Below are positions 14,475 through 15,012 of a DNA stretch of 15,012 bases, piece by piece (position 1 is the stretch's first letter; the number at the start of each line of letters is the position of its first letter). Where the stretch lies: contig JAUXLO010000010.1 in NCBI GenBank assembly GCA_030623665.1, forward strand, positions 1-15,012, in the 5' to 3' direction. The notes under the pieces were generated by a model that was given only the letters and a program-made list of their open reading frames with translations, was not told where the DNA came from and made no database searches. A program made the position numbers and the translations under genes. This DNA comes from Planctomycetota bacterium (GTDB taxonomy: Bacteria > Planctomycetota > Brocadiia > Brocadiales > Bathyanammoxibiaceae).

Positions 14475-15012
14475 ATGTCTTTTGATAGAGTCCTTTGTCA
14501 ATCCCATGTAGTTCGCCACTTCCGCAATACCCTGTCCAGGGGGCGGCTGGCACATGCCTACGTGTTTTGTGGTCCGGAGGGTGTGGGTAAGTCGCTATTT
14601 GCCAAGGAGTTATCTAAGGTGCTCCTGTGCCGGGGGAATCACGCAAGCGGCGGAGACGCCTGCGACACGTGCGAACAATGCAGGGCAGTGGATGCCGGCA
14701 AAAACCCCAACCTCTTCTGGATTACCAGGGAATATAAGGTAATCGCGATAGCCTCTATACAGGAGCTTGCCAGGCTCGCCATCCTCAAACCCGCCGGGGC
14801 CAGGCGCAGGGTCTTTGTAATCGACGGGGCCGAGAGGATGAGTACCGAGGCCGCTAACTGCCTGCTCAAGACCCTGGAAGAACCCCCACCCGGTACAGTC
14901 ATCCTGCTGACCACCACCTCACTGACCCAACTGCCCAGGACCATTGTTTCACGCTGCCAGGTGCTGAGATTCCATCCAATCGAGCCGGACGTGCTAAAGA
15001 AACTAATCGCAA
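14475..15012 (+). CDS. holB: DNA polymerase III delta' subunit, 5' part
   Basis: Delta' is a clamp-loader subunit that helps DnaX and delta open the sliding clamp. From ATG 14475 the frame is open to the window edge: 179 whole codons with no stop, about half of a typical 310-340-residue protein. Seen: the family start MSFDRVLCQSHVVRHFRNTL followed by RLAHAYVFCGPEGVGKS (P-loop 33-40); four cysteines placed for zinc (C52, C63, C66, C69); the Walker-B-like VFVIDGAERM (113-122), with DGAE in place of DEAD; AANCLLKTLEEPP (sensor region); and the SRC motif at 159-161. Unlike E. coli delta', the P-loop looks intact, as in many other bacteria. DnaX is less likely because its typical N-terminus (YRPxxF) is missing and the start and HAY motif fit delta'. 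Confidence 0.88.
   Translation, partial: MSFDRVLCQSHVVRHFRNTLSRGRLAHAYVFCGPEGVGKSLFAKELSKVLLCRGNHASGGDACDTCEQCRAVDAGKNPNLFWITREYKVIAIASIQELARLAILKPAGARRRVFVIDGAERMSTEAANCLLKTLEEPPPGTVILLTTTSLTQLPRTIVSRCQVLRFHPIEPDVLKKLIA

Overview
The window is a densely packed Gram-negative-type chromosome segment of about 50% GC with no phage, transposon or CRISPR machinery. It holds eleven genes (two cut by the window edges) and one decayed gene fragment. An outer-membrane secretin rules out a monoderm. The order polA-coaE-rho, an MSHA-like secretin/ATPase/TPR trio and short G/C-rich palindromic repeats would fit a Planctomycetota lineage (possibly Brocadiales) or a related deep-branching Gram-negative group. 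That placement is inference and no gene here proves it.

Layout. At the left edge the 3' 60% of mnmG (tRNA wobble-uridine modification) reads rightward and meets a long leftward block end to end, with 21 bp between the stops. Read in its own direction (right to left), the leftward block has two parts. First come secretin (11304-9601), ExeA/MshM-type ATPase with a C-terminal SPOR-like domain (9582-8191) and membrane-anchored TPR protein (8166-6550). They are spaced 18 and 24 bp apart and are almost certainly one operon. Their order matches mshL-mshM-mshN of MSHA-type pilus systems, but no other pilus gene is present. Second come polA, coaE and rho, 13 and 20 bp apart, which form a housekeeping operon. 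The two parts are separated by a 785-bp gap that holds a frameshifted partial copy of the 3' end of the TPR gene, plus about 500 bp of AT-rich sequence with nothing recognisable.

At about 11.3-11.66 kb a divergent control region serves the leftward secretin operon and a rightward block. It carries a perfect-consensus sigma70-type promoter (TTGACA-17-TATAAT) for lpdA and a good extended -10 promoter for the secretin operon. The rightward block is lpdA (dihydrolipoamide dehydrogenase), lipA (lipoyl synthase), a cluster of G/C-rich palindromes with a G-quadruplex motif, a small free-standing lipoyl-domain protein, and the 5' part of holB (DNA polymerase III delta').

How the genes fit together. 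LipA makes the lipoyl cofactor, the small protein looks like an acceptor domain, and Lpd re-oxidises dihydrolipoyl groups. No E1, E2 acyltransferase, glycine cleavage or lipoyl transferase gene is visible, so the partner complex is unknown. The most unusual items are the standalone lipoyl protein with a six-residue insertion beside the expected lipoylated lysine, the ATPase-SPOR architecture inside an isolated MshLMN-like trio, the TPR-gene relic, and the palindrome/G-quadruplex cluster. I found no clear candidate for a wholly new defence or mobile system.
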